Assembly (NCBI GenBank): GCA_049301455.1
Contig: JBAQKY010000032.1
Coordinates: 1 to 44,446 of the forward strand
Direction: 5' to 3'
Origin: JAUYMM01 sp049301455
Lineage (GTDB): Bacteria > Patescibacteriota > Microgenomatia > UBA8517
Length of the DNA stretch: 44,446 nt
The notes under the pieces were generated by a model. It was given only the letters and a program-made list of their open reading frames with translations. It did no database searches and was not told where the DNA came from. Shown in pieces: positions 1-8,022 of this stretch (its first letter is position 1; the number at the start of each line of letters is the position of its first letter). A program made the position numbers and the translations under genes.

Positions 1-548
1 ACTGCAAACTTTGTGCCAGTAAACAAACCATACTTTTTAAAGGCCCTTTTTGTTAAAAAAACAGAGGGTTGCATGTGATAGTTTGTTACTAGAAGTAAAT
101 GATAAGAATTTAGACCAAGCAATAAACTTTTGTACCAAGTTACTGGTTTTGCAATCTCATTATCATTTTCATCAATTACAACTCCCCTACCTGCAAACCA
201 CAAGGCATCAGGATTTTCCATGTAGTGTCCTGCAACTGATTCAAAAGCATCTTTTGTGTAGACATCATCAGCGTTTATAAATGTAACGATCTCACCCTTA
301 GCTTTCTTAATGCCAGTATTAATAGCATCCAGCTGCCCCCCATCTTTTTTTGAAACATAGCTCATGAGTGATGGATATTTCTTTACATACTTTTTAATTA
401 CCTCTAAGCTTCCGTCTGTAGATCCCCCATCTTGAATAATTACTTCAAAGTTTTTGTAGTTTTGGTCAATAATTGAATCTAGCGTTTTTTTAATATATTT
501 AACCTTGTTATATGAAGGTATAACAATTGAAATTTTTGGAGATACCAT
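1..548 (-). CDS. GT2 family glycosyltransferase, partial (3' end beyond window)
   Basis: The N-terminal 182 codons of a GT-A fold glycosyltransferase are present, starting with ATG at 548; the frame is open to the left edge, so the C-terminus is missing. Residues 6-14 read SIVIPSYNK, the usual GT2 first strand. DGGSTD at 40-45 is the nucleotide-binding acidic loop and NADD at 92-95 is the metal-binding DxD-type site. The DGGS and NADD pattern is typical of GT2 enzymes that add sugars to surface polysaccharides from a nucleotide sugar in the cytoplasm. No membrane segment is seen in the part present. It starts one base after the DUF2304 gene ends, so the two are probably co-transcribed. The family is clear, but donor and acceptor cannot be inferred. 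Confidence 0.88.
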   Translation of the reverse strand, partial: MVSPKISIVIPSYNKVKYIKKTLDSIIDQNYKNFEVIIQDGGSTDGSLEVIKKYVKKYPSLMSYVSKKDGGQLDAINTGIKKAKGEIVTFINADDVYTKDAFESVAGHYMENPDALWFAGRGVVIDENDNEIAKPVTWYKSLLLGLNSYHLLLVTNYHMQPSVFLTKRAFKKYGLFTGTKFA

Positions 549-549
549 T

Positions 550-891
550 TTATTTGTCCTTTGTTTCTTTTTCTTTTAGGGCAAGCTTCCTGACCAAATC
601 TTCAACTCTTTTTTCAAGTTTGTTTGTTCTGATGTAGGCAGATGAAACCATGATAAATAAAACGATAAAAGCTCCACCAATAAGTAAGTCTAGAACTCTA
701 GATACGCTGAAGCTCACAGCGTAAACCCTAATTATTTCAGGAAATATAACTATTAGGATTACTGCAACCCAAATAGCAATCCAACTTGCAATCTCCATTC
801 CACCAAGATGTCCTTTTTTGAAATGCAAAACTGCAAAATATATCATTGCTAGTGCAAATAGTATTCCTGTTATTTGTAAACCTAAAATCAT
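550..891 (-). CDS. DUF2304 family small membrane protein
   Basis: This 113-aa protein has three hydrophobic segments (about residues 3-22, 33-51 and 66-86) followed by a charged helix rich in Lys and Glu (about 90-113) that looks like a short cytoplasmic coiled coil. Size, layout and position match DUF2304, whose members commonly lie beside DPM1-like GT2 genes and are thought to anchor or assist them; the biochemical role is not established. It follows the GT2 gene at 900-1568 by 8 bases. A weak -10-like TATAAC lies 7 nt before the ATG. It most likely tethers that GT2, which lacks membrane helices of its own, to the membrane. Confidence 0.8.
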   Translation of the reverse strand: MILGLQITGILFALAMIYFAVLHFKKGHLGGMEIASWIAIWVAVILIVIFPEIIRVYAVSFSVSRVLDLLIGGAFIVLFIMVSSAYIRTNKLEKRVEDLVRKLALKEKETKDK

Positions 892-899
892 AGATATAG

Positions 900-1568
900 T
901 TATATTTTAAACTTCCAGTATATTAAATTCATAAACACACCAAATGCATCTAGAATTGAAACACCTTTGTAATTATCAAAGTATATAGTCTCAACTGGTA
1001 TTTCACAATAATTTAACTTATTTTTCTTTACCTTTATCACCATTTCAGTTTCTACACCATAGCCTGTAGATTCCCACTTGGTCTTTTCATATCCTTTCTT
1101 GGTAAGCGCTCTGTATCCTGATATTAAATCAGAAACATAGATGCCAAACATTAAATTAACTATAACTGAAGCTGCTTTATTACCCACAAATCTGATAAAA
1201 GGCATGCCCATTCCCAAATTTCTTGAGCCAAAAACAACATCATATTTGTTTGTCTCAAGTTTTTCTATAAATTTTTCTAAATCTTTAACTGCATGCTGGC
1301 CATCTGAATCCATCATAATTACTGCATCAGCTCCGTATGTAAAGGCATATTCACAACCAGTTTTAAGTGCAGCACCTTTTCCTAGATTAATTTTGTGAGT
1401 TAAAAGTGTCACATTCTTAAATTTCTTCTTTTGGATAATAGTGTTTGAATTATCTGTTGATCCGTCATCAATGACAATTACTTTAAACTTAGATTTATCA
1501 AGTTCCTCCAAAACTGAAAGGATTCTACTTCCTTCATTATGTTCTGGCATTACTATTTGCATATTCAT
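900..1568 (-). CDS. GT2 glycosyltransferase, dolichyl/polyprenyl-phosphate sugar synthase-like
   Basis: This 222-aa soluble GT-A enzyme resembles the DPM1/polyprenyl-phosphate mannosyltransferase branch of GT2. Visible motifs are PEHNEG near residues 8-13 (PAYNE in most relatives), DDGSTD at 34-39, NLGKG at 61-65 and DSDGQH at 87-92 (metal site). YGVETEM near 170 is also typical. Such enzymes transfer a sugar from a nucleotide sugar to polyprenyl phosphate, making donors for GT-C enzymes. No C-terminal transmembrane pair is present; the adjacent DUF2304 gene probably supplies membrane attachment. Upstream is an AT-rich stretch with TATATAAAT; a second ATG at 1562 is an alternative start two codons in. 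The sugar is unknown. Confidence 0.85.
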   Translation of the reverse strand: MNMQIVMPEHNEGSRILSVLEELDKSKFKVIVIDDGSTDNSNTIIQKKKFKNVTLLTHKINLGKGAALKTGCEYAFTYGADAVIMMDSDGQHAVKDLEKFIEKLETNKYDVVFGSRNLGMGMPFIRFVGNKAASVIVNLMFGIYVSDLISGYRALTKKGYEKTKWESTGYGVETEMVIKVKKNKLNYCEIPVETIYFDNYKGVSILDAFGVFMNLIYWKFKI

Positions 1569-1595
1569 ATATTTATATATTTTTTTGATTTATTA

Positions 1596-2756
1596 CTATG
1601 CTACCCAATACCCTCTAACAAATAACATTGTCAAAGCAATCATTAACAGTCCTGATGCTACAAAAATTGTATTTAGCTTTATTTTACGTTGCAAAGCAAT
1701 AAAAGGAAAGATAAAAATCATGCTTGGGATAATATACCTTGGCATTGATGTAAAGGTACCATTTAAAGTACCGATCAATAGTGTAAACAATGAAAAAATC
1801 CAATAACTTGGTCGCATTTTTTTAATCAAGGTTAAAAGGTAAACCAATGGACCGAGCGTAAATAAAAATTCCAAAGTGATATTTAAGAAAGTTAAACTAA
1901 AAATATCAGTTGAAACAAACATCTTTATATACCTATAAATAATCTGCGGAAACAAAATAATTCTGCTAACATCTCTGCCTGTACCAAACTCACCAGAACT
2001 GCTGAAAAAGTAGAATGCGTTTCCAAAATTAAGATGCAAAAAGTACATATAGGCTAAAATCCCAAGCGGAGTGAAAATTACCCAGAGATAATTAATTTTA
2101 TTTTTGGATTTATAAACTTCAATTAAATAAACAACAATTAAGAATAGGCCTGCTAACCTTGTTGCGGTTGCAATCATAATTACAACTGAGGCCAGTAAAA
2201 ACTTCGATTTTCGCATTAAATATATTGAGGACATTGCCAGAAACAAGAATAAACCTTCTGAGTATATTGCTCCTAGGAAAAATGAAGTTGGGAAAACCAA
2301 CAGAAGAATTGTAGACAAGTTAGCAACTTTTTCTCCAAAATCGATACTTACTAACTTGTAATAGACAAATAGAGCTGCAAATAAAAATAAGTTGGAAACA
2401 ATTATCCCAGAATAGAAAAAGGCTGGATCAGTGTACTGAGACAGGTCAAGCCCGTTAACTCTTGGAAACAAATTGGAAACAATATTGATAAGCGATGGAA
2501 ATAATGGGAAAAATGCCTGCGAGTAATCTGCAGTATATCCATTTTGTGCAATTCTCAAATAATGCACACCATCAAAGTTACCAAACCCCCAAATCCAACT
2601 TGGGAGATTCGTTATTTCTAATACTCTATCAAAATATGGAAACCTTGCTCCAAATTTTGTAATTAAAATTGTTGAGATAAATGCAATGATAAATAATGCA
2701 ACACGCCAGATTGTGAATAATTTTAAAATTTTAATGAAAATTGTTTTGTTTGTCAT
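1596..2756 (-). CDS. PIG-V-like (GT76-type) integral membrane mannosyltransferase
   Basis: This 386-aa polytopic protein has around ten hydrophobic helices. After the first helix, the large outer loop carries FDGVHYLRIAQNGY at 61-74 and AFFPLFP at 81-87, which match the signature of PIG-V/GPI mannosyltransferase II-like proteins. The Asp at 62 is the likely GT-C catalytic base. Bacterial members are presumed to use polyprenyl-phosphate sugars outside the membrane. Its ATG directly abuts the TAA of the DUF2079 gene, so translation is likely coupled. Family assignment is good; the sugar and acceptor are not known. Confidence 0.8.
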   Translation of the reverse strand: MTNKTIFIKILKLFTIWRVALFIIAFISTILITKFGARFPYFDRVLEITNLPSWIWGFGNFDGVHYLRIAQNGYTADYSQAFFPLFPSLINIVSNLFPRVNGLDLSQYTDPAFFYSGIIVSNLFLFAALFVYYKLVSIDFGEKVANLSTILLLVFPTSFFLGAIYSEGLFLFLAMSSIYLMRKSKFLLASVVIMIATATRLAGLFLIVVYLIEVYKSKNKINYLWVIFTPLGILAYMYFLHLNFGNAFYFFSSSGEFGTGRDVSRIILFPQIIYRYIKMFVSTDIFSLTFLNITLEFLFTLGPLVYLLTLIKKMRPSYWIFSLFTLLIGTLNGTFTSMPRYIIPSMIFIFPFIALQRKIKLNTIFVASGLLMIALTMLFVRGYWVA

Positions 2757-4232
2757 TTATTGTCTAACTTTTGTAAATAAGTATAACTCGTCAGCATACT
2801 TTTTAAGTTGGTAATCTTTATCTATTATTAACATCTCCTTTAATGCAGTCGCGCCGCTATAACCTAATGGGTAAAGGCTGTTTGGATTTTGGCCTGAAGT
2901 TAAGTTTAGAACTATTACATCAGGACTGTACTTCTTGTAATCTAATGTAATTAACATAAGTTTGCCATGAGTAAACCTAACAGCCAAATCATTTTGTGTC
3001 ATTACTAAGCCTGTTCTTGGAACCTCATTTAAAAATTCACGGACGTATTTGCTTCCTTCAAATTGTTTATAAAAGACAGGATTGTAACCAAGACCTAATG
3101 GGCCGCGCAAGGTAAACCTATGTAAAAACAAAACAATGAAAATAATTCCAAACCCGATTAAACCTGAAAAGATCTTTGTTTTCTTATTTTTCTCTATCCA
3201 TTTCAGTACTGATAATGAACCCATAAATAAAAGTGGAGAAAGTGTCGCATTGTAATGCATACCTAAATCAATTCCCTTATATGAGGATAATACAAATCTT
3301 TCAAAAAAGTTTTCAAATATTGCAGGAAGTACAGACAAATCAAAAAGTGGTAAAAATCCAAACGTTGCAAAACTATAAACAACTGTCTTCACTTTAATAG
3401 ATGGATATATCAAGTCATTAATTAATTCACTAATGTTAGTTGGCAAACTTGTAGGAGTAAAATAATATATACCTCCTGAAAAATATGGTATTACATGTTT
3501 AATCACAACATACCCCCACAACGTACTTAATAAAATTGTTGTCAAACTTACCTTCCAATTTATCCTTCTAATTAAAAACATTATCCCAAGACCTACCCCC
3601 AAACCAGCAAACGACTCTTTCAAACCAAGCAAAACAATCAAACTTATAAAATATAATTTCCATTGTTTTTTTGAAACAAGCCAGAATATCAACATTAATA
3701 CCAAAACAGCAATCGTTGCTTCATGAAAATCAGAAATTAATGCATTCTGCATACCTACATAACCCAAAAATGCTACAACCAAGCCAAACGATGCAATTTT
3801 ACTTTTTAAATTTTCTTTGGCAATTTTATATGCAATAAACGCAGCAGAGATAACAGCTAAAACCTGGACAACAAGTAAAATTTCTTGTCTATTTGTTATC
3901 CAATAAAGTGGTGACAAAAGGAAAATACTAGGATTAAAGTGGTCAGAAAAAATTATTCTATCAACTCCTGAAAAGTTAATATGATTTATTATTGGCACTT
4001 CAAAACGGGATACCTTCCAGATTGCAGAATCAAAAATTCCAAAATCATAATAATAACTCTGAAATTGCCAAAATCTGCCTAGTGAAACAGCTAAAGCTAA
4101 GAATGTGTAGAGGATAATAAATGAATATACAAGCGTGTCAAAATGTAAAAAAATATAATTTTTAAGCTTTTCTATATACTTCAAGTGTTTCATATGCAGC
4201 TTTATCCCAACTATATTTTTTAACTTGCTCAT
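2757..4232 (-). CDS. DUF2079 polytopic membrane protein, GT-C-like
   Basis: This 491-aa protein has about ten or more transmembrane helices and the DUF2079 signature in the first outer loop: DFGIFDSAIW from residue 63 and SDHFNPSIFLLSPLY from 96. DUF2079 is distantly related to GT-C enzymes; the acidic and His residues in these motifs sit where GT-C enzymes place their catalytic Asp, but activity is unproven. The start at 4232 overlaps the GT4 gene by 71 bp. An in-frame ATG at 4193 would cut the overlap to 32 bp and leave a short basic leader before helix 1, so the true start is uncertain. It is tightly linked to the PIG-V-like gene downstream. Confidence 0.78.
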   Translation of the reverse strand: MSKLKNIVGIKLHMKHLKYIEKLKNYIFLHFDTLVYSFIILYTFLALAVSLGRFWQFQSYYYDFGIFDSAIWKVSRFEVPIINHINFSGVDRIIFSDHFNPSIFLLSPLYWITNRQEILLVVQVLAVISAAFIAYKIAKENLKSKIASFGLVVAFLGYVGMQNALISDFHEATIAVLVLMLIFWLVSKKQWKLYFISLIVLLGLKESFAGLGVGLGIMFLIRRINWKVSLTTILLSTLWGYVVIKHVIPYFSGGIYYFTPTSLPTNISELINDLIYPSIKVKTVVYSFATFGFLPLFDLSVLPAIFENFFERFVLSSYKGIDLGMHYNATLSPLLFMGSLSVLKWIEKNKKTKIFSGLIGFGIIFIVLFLHRFTLRGPLGLGYNPVFYKQFEGSKYVREFLNEVPRTGLVMTQNDLAVRFTHGKLMLITLDYKKYSPDVIVLNLTSGQNPNSLYPLGYSGATALKEMLIIDKDYQLKKYADELYLFTKVRQ

Positions 4233-5265
4233 ATCCTCTTTTAATATATTTATTTCTTTGTTTGTTATCTGTCATTAAAATTTTTAACTTTTCAACTAAA
4301 TCATCCACACTATTAGGGTCAAAATACAGACAGGCGTCTTCTCCGACTTCTACCAATGCTTGTGCTCTACTCGAAATTACAGGTGATCCAGAAGCAAATC
4401 CGTGAATAACAGACAAACCAAAGCCCTCATAGTACGAAGGCTGAACAGTACATAAAGCCAGATTCATTATCTTGTTCACATCATTATCTTCGACAAAACC
4501 CAAACAAAAAACTTCATTATTATTGAAATCTCCTTTTAAAGATTTGTAATGCCCAATTTCAGGATGTGATATTTCAAAAAATGATCTTAAATAATCCATA
4601 GGGCCTAGAAGAACACCAAAACCATGTTTATTTTCCTTTATTTCTTTTGCCTGCTTACCGACAATTACCAACTTTATACCTGCTTTGTCACAAGCCTTAA
4701 CTAAGGTTGGTATATTTTTGTTATAGTTGACATCCCCTAGATAAAAAACAAACTTTTCTGGTAGTTTATACTTGTCTTTGATTTCTTTTACCCACTTGCC
4801 AGCTTTTAATGGATGATGTGCAGGTTTAGGAGCAAGGTAAACAACATCAACTTTTTTTGGATCGACTCCCATAAACCTGCATATATCTTTCTTCGACGTT
4901 TCTGAAATAGTAATAATTCGATCGACATTCTTCCAAATTAAAAAATTGTTAATCAATAATCTAATTCCACCTTTTAGACCGGGAGCAAAATATTTTGGAT
5001 AAATTAAAGGGTGCATATCATGAATTGTTAAGACAAATTTAGTATTCTTTGGCTTAAAAAAAGGAAGAGAGATGAAAAACGGTCTGAAAGAAGTAAAATG
5101 AACAACATCAAACTCTGAAAGATCGTCATTCTTGCCCACTTCTGGAATTTTGTAGTCTTTATTTCTAAGTTTACTAAATGCTTTAAACAAACTTGAATTA
5201 TGTACACCAATCCCTCTTACAGAATCTGCAGATTTTGTTGTCCCACTAACAATAGCGATCTTCAT
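4162..5265 (-). CDS. GT4 family glycosyltransferase with altered EX7E motif
   Basis: This 367-aa GT-B enzyme has an N-terminal domain starting MKIAIVSG and a Glycos_transf_1 C-terminal domain. HDMHPLIYPKYF near 82-93 and ISETSKKDI near 120-128 are typical of GT4 mannosyl- or rhamnosyltransferases that act on lipid carriers or LPS-like acceptors with NDP-sugars. The donor site reads YEGFGLSVIHG from 279. The first Glu of EX7E is at 280, but the second position, 288, is His. No membrane helix is obvious. A TGn-extended TATAAT ends 6 nt before the ATG, in the 49-bp gap after the SDR gene. It is probably active or a diverged paralogue; the substrate is unknown. Confidence 0.85.
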   Translation of the reverse strand: MKIAIVSGTTKSADSVRGIGVHNSSLFKAFSKLRNKDYKIPEVGKNDDLSEFDVVHFTSFRPFFISLPFFKPKNTKFVLTIHDMHPLIYPKYFAPGLKGGIRLLINNFLIWKNVDRIITISETSKKDICRFMGVDPKKVDVVYLAPKPAHHPLKAGKWVKEIKDKYKLPEKFVFYLGDVNYNKNIPTLVKACDKAGIKLVIVGKQAKEIKENKHGFGVLLGPMDYLRSFFEISHPEIGHYKSLKGDFNNNEVFCLGFVEDNDVNKIMNLALCTVQPSYYEGFGLSVIHGFASGSPVISSRAQALVEVGEDACLYFDPNSVDDLVEKLKILMTDNKQRNKYIKRGYEQVKKYSWDKAAYETLEVYRKA

Positions 5266-5271
5266 TACCCA

Positions 5272-5280
5272 ATTATACCA
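5272..5280 (-). promoter_or_regulatory. Extended -10 promoter of the GT4 gene, leaderless type
   Basis: TGG-TATAAT, a TGn-extended perfect -10, ends 6 nt before ATG 5265 in the gap after the SDR gene. Transcription would begin at or next to the start codon. No good -35 is seen at 17 bp, as expected for an extended -10. Confidence 0.65.
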
Positions 5281-5314
5281 TCAATACATAAAACATCTTG
5301 AAGTACTGATTTGT

Positions 5315-6037
5315 TCAGGGTTTAAAACCTGGATTCAAAAAGTCGTATTCTATTTCTGGATTTTCTTTCAAGATAATTGAACTTATTTGATTAGCTACCC
5401 ACTCTGGAGTAATGTAATATTTACCTGATTCCATCAATTTTACTTTCTCTTCATAGGATAATGGGCCAAACCCAGTTAGAACACTTCCTAAATTAATTAA
5501 TACAAACTTCGGGTTTTCAAATCTTTTAAACTCTTCCGCAAGTGAAAGTGTTAGGCCCCTCAAGGCAAATTTGGAGGTACAATAAGAACTTCTAGAGGCA
5601 ATTGGGATAAGTCCTGAACCTGACCCCATATTTATAACCATTGATTTTTTTGAACCAGACAGAGAGGATATGAGCTCTTTTGTCATGATAAATACAGAAT
5701 TAAGATTTATATTTAATGCCATATTCCATTCATCTAAACTTATTTCTTCAATAGTTTTATATATTCCAATTCCAGCAGAATTAATTAGTAAATCAATTTT
5801 ATTAAATTCGTCTGCAATATTTTTAGCCACTTTTTCGGTTTCTTCTTGATTATTGAAATCGCAAACGTAATATTTACTTATCTTATTTCTTAAAGTTTGT
5901 AATAAATTTTGGAGTTCTGTTTCATTTTTAGAGACTAATATAATTTGAGCCCCTTCTTCATCAAGTTTCTTAACTATTTCTCTACCAATCCCTCCGGTTG
6001 CCCCAGTTACAACTGCAATTTTATTTTTCAAATCCAT
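5315..6037 (-). CDS. SDR family NAD(P)-dependent oxidoreductase
   Basis: This 240-aa classical short-chain dehydrogenase/reductase has a Rossmann glycine motif TGATGGIG at 11-18, NSAG at 86-89 (NNAG in most relatives), a catalytic Ser at about 139, and Tyr152/Lys156 in SYCTSK. It would reduce or oxidise a carbonyl/alcohol with NAD(P)H. The substrate cannot be told from sequence; in this setting a sugar or lipid is possible, but housekeeping roles are equally likely. It starts 4 bases after the Pif1-like gene ends, with a TAGAAT hexamer spanning that gene's last codons and ending 6 nt before the ATG. Confidence 0.9.
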   Translation of the reverse strand: MDLKNKIAVVTGATGGIGREIVKKLDEEGAQIILVSKNETELQNLLQTLRNKISKYYVCDFNNQEETEKVAKNIADEFNKIDLLINSAGIGIYKTIEEISLDEWNMALNINLNSVFIMTKELISSLSGSKKSMVINMGSGSGLIPIASRSSYCTSKFALRGLTLSLAEEFKRFENPKFVLINLGSVLTGFGPLSYEEKVKLMESGKYYITPEWVANQISSIILKENPEIEYDFLNPGFKP

Positions 6038-6041
6038 ACCT

Positions 6042-7349
6042 TCATTCTACATCAAAATTGTAATTATTTAAAAATGTAACTACTCTATAGTCCAATAAAA
6101 TATGCCTTTTTTCAATTGGAACACGAAGAACAAGACCAGCCAAACTAGTGCATCTTGAAAGTGCAACATACGTTTGACCATGTGCAAAAGCTCCAGATCC
6201 CATATCTACAATTGTCTTATTAAATGTTTTTCCTTGTGATTTATGGATAGTAACTGCCCAAGAAAGCATTAATGGGTACTGAGTAAAGCTACCTGCAACC
6301 TCTGAGGTTATTTTCTGGCTTAATCTGTCATAATTAAATTTATACATCTCCCATTTATTTGACTCAATATTATGTGTCTCACCATTTTCAAGTTTTACAA
6401 TAATATCAGATGAGTCGCTCTTGTCTTGTATCTTTTCTATAATCCCAACTGTTCCATTAAACCACCTGCCATATGGGTCATTATTTGTAAGCATTACTTG
6501 TGCTCCAACCTTTAAATCTAAAATGTGTGGAGCAGGATATGACCTTTCATCAAACTCTCCAGAGATTTCGCCTTCATAAGAATGCATTTTTCCATCTAAT
6601 TCTTGTAATTTTTTGTAGTTAATTTCCTGAGCTTTGGCATTAATTGTCACAAGTTCTATGTAGCCTTCATCAGGATCTGGCTTAAAGTTAAAATCAACCC
6701 TTTTGTTCAACTCATCAAGAAGTTCCTCACTTACTGTTTTATTTCTAACTGCATTTAAAATATTGATAAACTTTTCTTCAGTTTGTCTATATATCTTATC
6801 TAGCTCAATTATTTTAAATTCAGTTTCACCAAATGCTCTAGCGTCAAAGAAATATGGACTGACGTACATCTCACTAAAGATATCTTTCTCTTTATACGTA
6901 ACAATTGGAGGTAATTGATAAAGATCACCAATAAATATAAGTTGTACCCCTCCAAAAACTCTACCTTTTTCAGGTCCATGCATTGATAAAAATAAACTAA
7001 CACAATCTAAAAGATCTGCTCGAACCATTGATATCTCATCAATTATTAATACTTCAAGATTTTCATATACTTCAGGATTTTTTAGGTGTTTTCTTCTTAT
7101 TACTTTATCAATCGTGATATCTGGTCTAAAGCCAAAAAAAGAATGGATTGTCTGCCCTCCAATATTTACAGCAGCAACACCAGTTGGAGCCAGAACAACA
7201 TAATTTTGTTTTAAATTGTCTCTAATGACCTTAAGAAGCGTAGATTTACCAGTTCCAGCGCGTCCAGTAATGAATAAGTTTTTACCTGTTTCAACCGCGT
7301 TTAATGCAGTCTTAAACTTTTCATTTATTTCTATCTTTTGAGTTCCCAC
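6042..7349 (-). CDS. Pif1-like SF1B DNA helicase
   Basis: This 435-aa helicase has Walker A GRAGTGKST at 29-37, Walker B IIDEIS at 102-107, and motif III GDLYQLPP at 141-148. Near the C-terminus are VTIHKSQGKTF (about 374-384) and YVALSRCTSLAGL, both hallmarks of the Pif1/RecD2-like group. The family unwinds DNA 5' to 3' and helps resolve G-quadruplexes and stalled forks. The protein has no large N- or C-terminal extensions. The start is GTG at 7349, with TATACT ending exactly 6 nt upstream. It is functionally out of place among glycan genes and probably just shares transcription with its neighbours. Confidence 0.92.
   Translation of the reverse strand: MGTQKIEINEKFKTALNAVETGKNLFITGRAGTGKSTLLKVIRDNLKQNYVVLAPTGVAAVNIGGQTIHSFFGFRPDITIDKVIRRKHLKNPEVYENLEVLIIDEISMVRADLLDCVSLFLSMHGPEKGRVFGGVQLIFIGDLYQLPPIVTYKEKDIFSEMYVSPYFFDARAFGETEFKIIELDKIYRQTEEKFINILNAVRNKTVSEELLDELNKRVDFNFKPDPDEGYIELVTINAKAQEINYKKLQELDGKMHSYEGEISGEFDERSYPAPHILDLKVGAQVMLTNNDPYGRWFNGTVGIIEKIQDKSDSSDIIVKLENGETHNIESNKWEMYKFNYDRLSQKITSEVAGSFTQYPLMLSWAVTIHKSQGKTFNKTIVDMGSGAFAHGQTYVALSRCTSLAGLVLRVPIEKRHILLDYRVVTFLNNYNFDVE
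6044..6049 (-). promoter_or_regulatory. -10-like element before the SDR gene
   Basis: TAGAAT ends 6 nt before ATG 6037 and lies over the final codons of the Pif1-like gene. The spacing equals that at 5265, 7349 and 30379. A short GAAGG next to the ATG is too close to be an ideal Shine-Dalgarno. Confidence 0.5.
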
Positions 7350-7355
7350 CTGAAG

Positions 7356-7361
7356 AGTATA
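7356..7361 (-). promoter_or_regulatory. -10-like element before the Pif1-like gene
   Basis: TATACT ends 6 nt before the GTG start at 7349, in the short gap after the HAD gene. It supports GTG as the true start and a leaderless transcript. No clear -35. Confidence 0.5.
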
Positions 7362-7364
7362 TCG

Positions 7365-8021
7365 TTAAGCGACAAGATTTAACAGGTCATTTAAATCTGA
7401 TATTACATAATCCGGATTATCTTTCTCTAAAAATTCTTTTCTGTAAAACTTTTCATTTTCTTTTGGATAATAAAGACATGTATCGACAGCTGAATTTTTA
7501 CCAGTGACAATATCTTTATCAGAATCTCCAACAATTAAGCATTCTTCTTTTAATGCACCTAGATATTCTAATTCTTTTTCTATCACTTCAGGATCTGGTT
7601 TTGGATTTACAACGTCATCTTTAGTCAATATAATTTCAAAATATTTTTCAAAATCTAAGTTATTTATGGCAGGATATAACAAATTTCTATTTGAAGTGGT
7701 ATGTAAAGCCATTTTGATCCCTCTGTTTTTCAGTTCTTCCAACACTTTAGCTACATTATCGTAGCTATCCACATTTTGAACTTTTATATCAACAACTGAT
7801 TTAACTTTTTCATACACTTCATCAATATTTTCAATATCAAACTTTTTATATCCCTCACCCTGCTTACCAAAGAATATTTCTACAACTTCCCTATCACTGT
7901 ATTTAGACAAATCTATATTCAAACTACCAGCAACTTCTTTGTATGAAGAAAGCCAGACATCCAAAGTTTTTGCCAATGTGCCATCCCAATCAAATAAAAT
8001 GTATTTATAATTATTAGCCAT
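7365..8021 (-). CDS. HAD family hydrolase (phosphoglycolate phosphatase-like)
   Basis: This 218-aa protein has the full HAD set: nucleophile motif LFDWDGTL with Asp11/Asp13, motif II HTTSN at about 107-111, Lys141 in KPDPEV, and acidic motif GDSDKD at 165-170. A helical cap lies between residues about 18 and 90, as in HAD-IA/PGPase and beta-phosphoglucomutase-like enzymes. It should hydrolyse a small phosphorylated metabolite in the cytoplasm. It starts one base after the DMT gene ends, with no clear promoter of its own. A role in sugar-phosphate metabolism for the cluster is possible but unproven. Confidence 0.88.
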   Translation of the reverse strand: MANNYKYILFDWDGTLAKTLDVWLSSYKEVAGSLNIDLSKYSDREVVEIFFGKQGEGYKKFDIENIDEVYEKVKSVVDIKVQNVDSYDNVAKVLEELKNRGIKMALHTTSNRNLLYPAINNLDFEKYFEIILTKDDVVNPKPDPEVIEKELEYLGALKEECLIVGDSDKDIVTGKNSAVDTCLYYPKENEKFYRKEFLEKDNPDYVISDLNDLLNLVA

Positions 8022-8022
8022 A

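Noticed and set aside
1441..1806. Plus-strand open frame of 121 codons across the GT2 and PIG-V-like genes
   Set aside because: It crosses two clear minus-strand genes and the gap between them, and shows no domain or start signal.
5315..5335. Near-palindrome CAGGGTTTAAAACCTG at the end of the SDR gene as a terminator
   Set aside because: It has a central mismatch, weak AT pairing and no T-tract on the minus strand.
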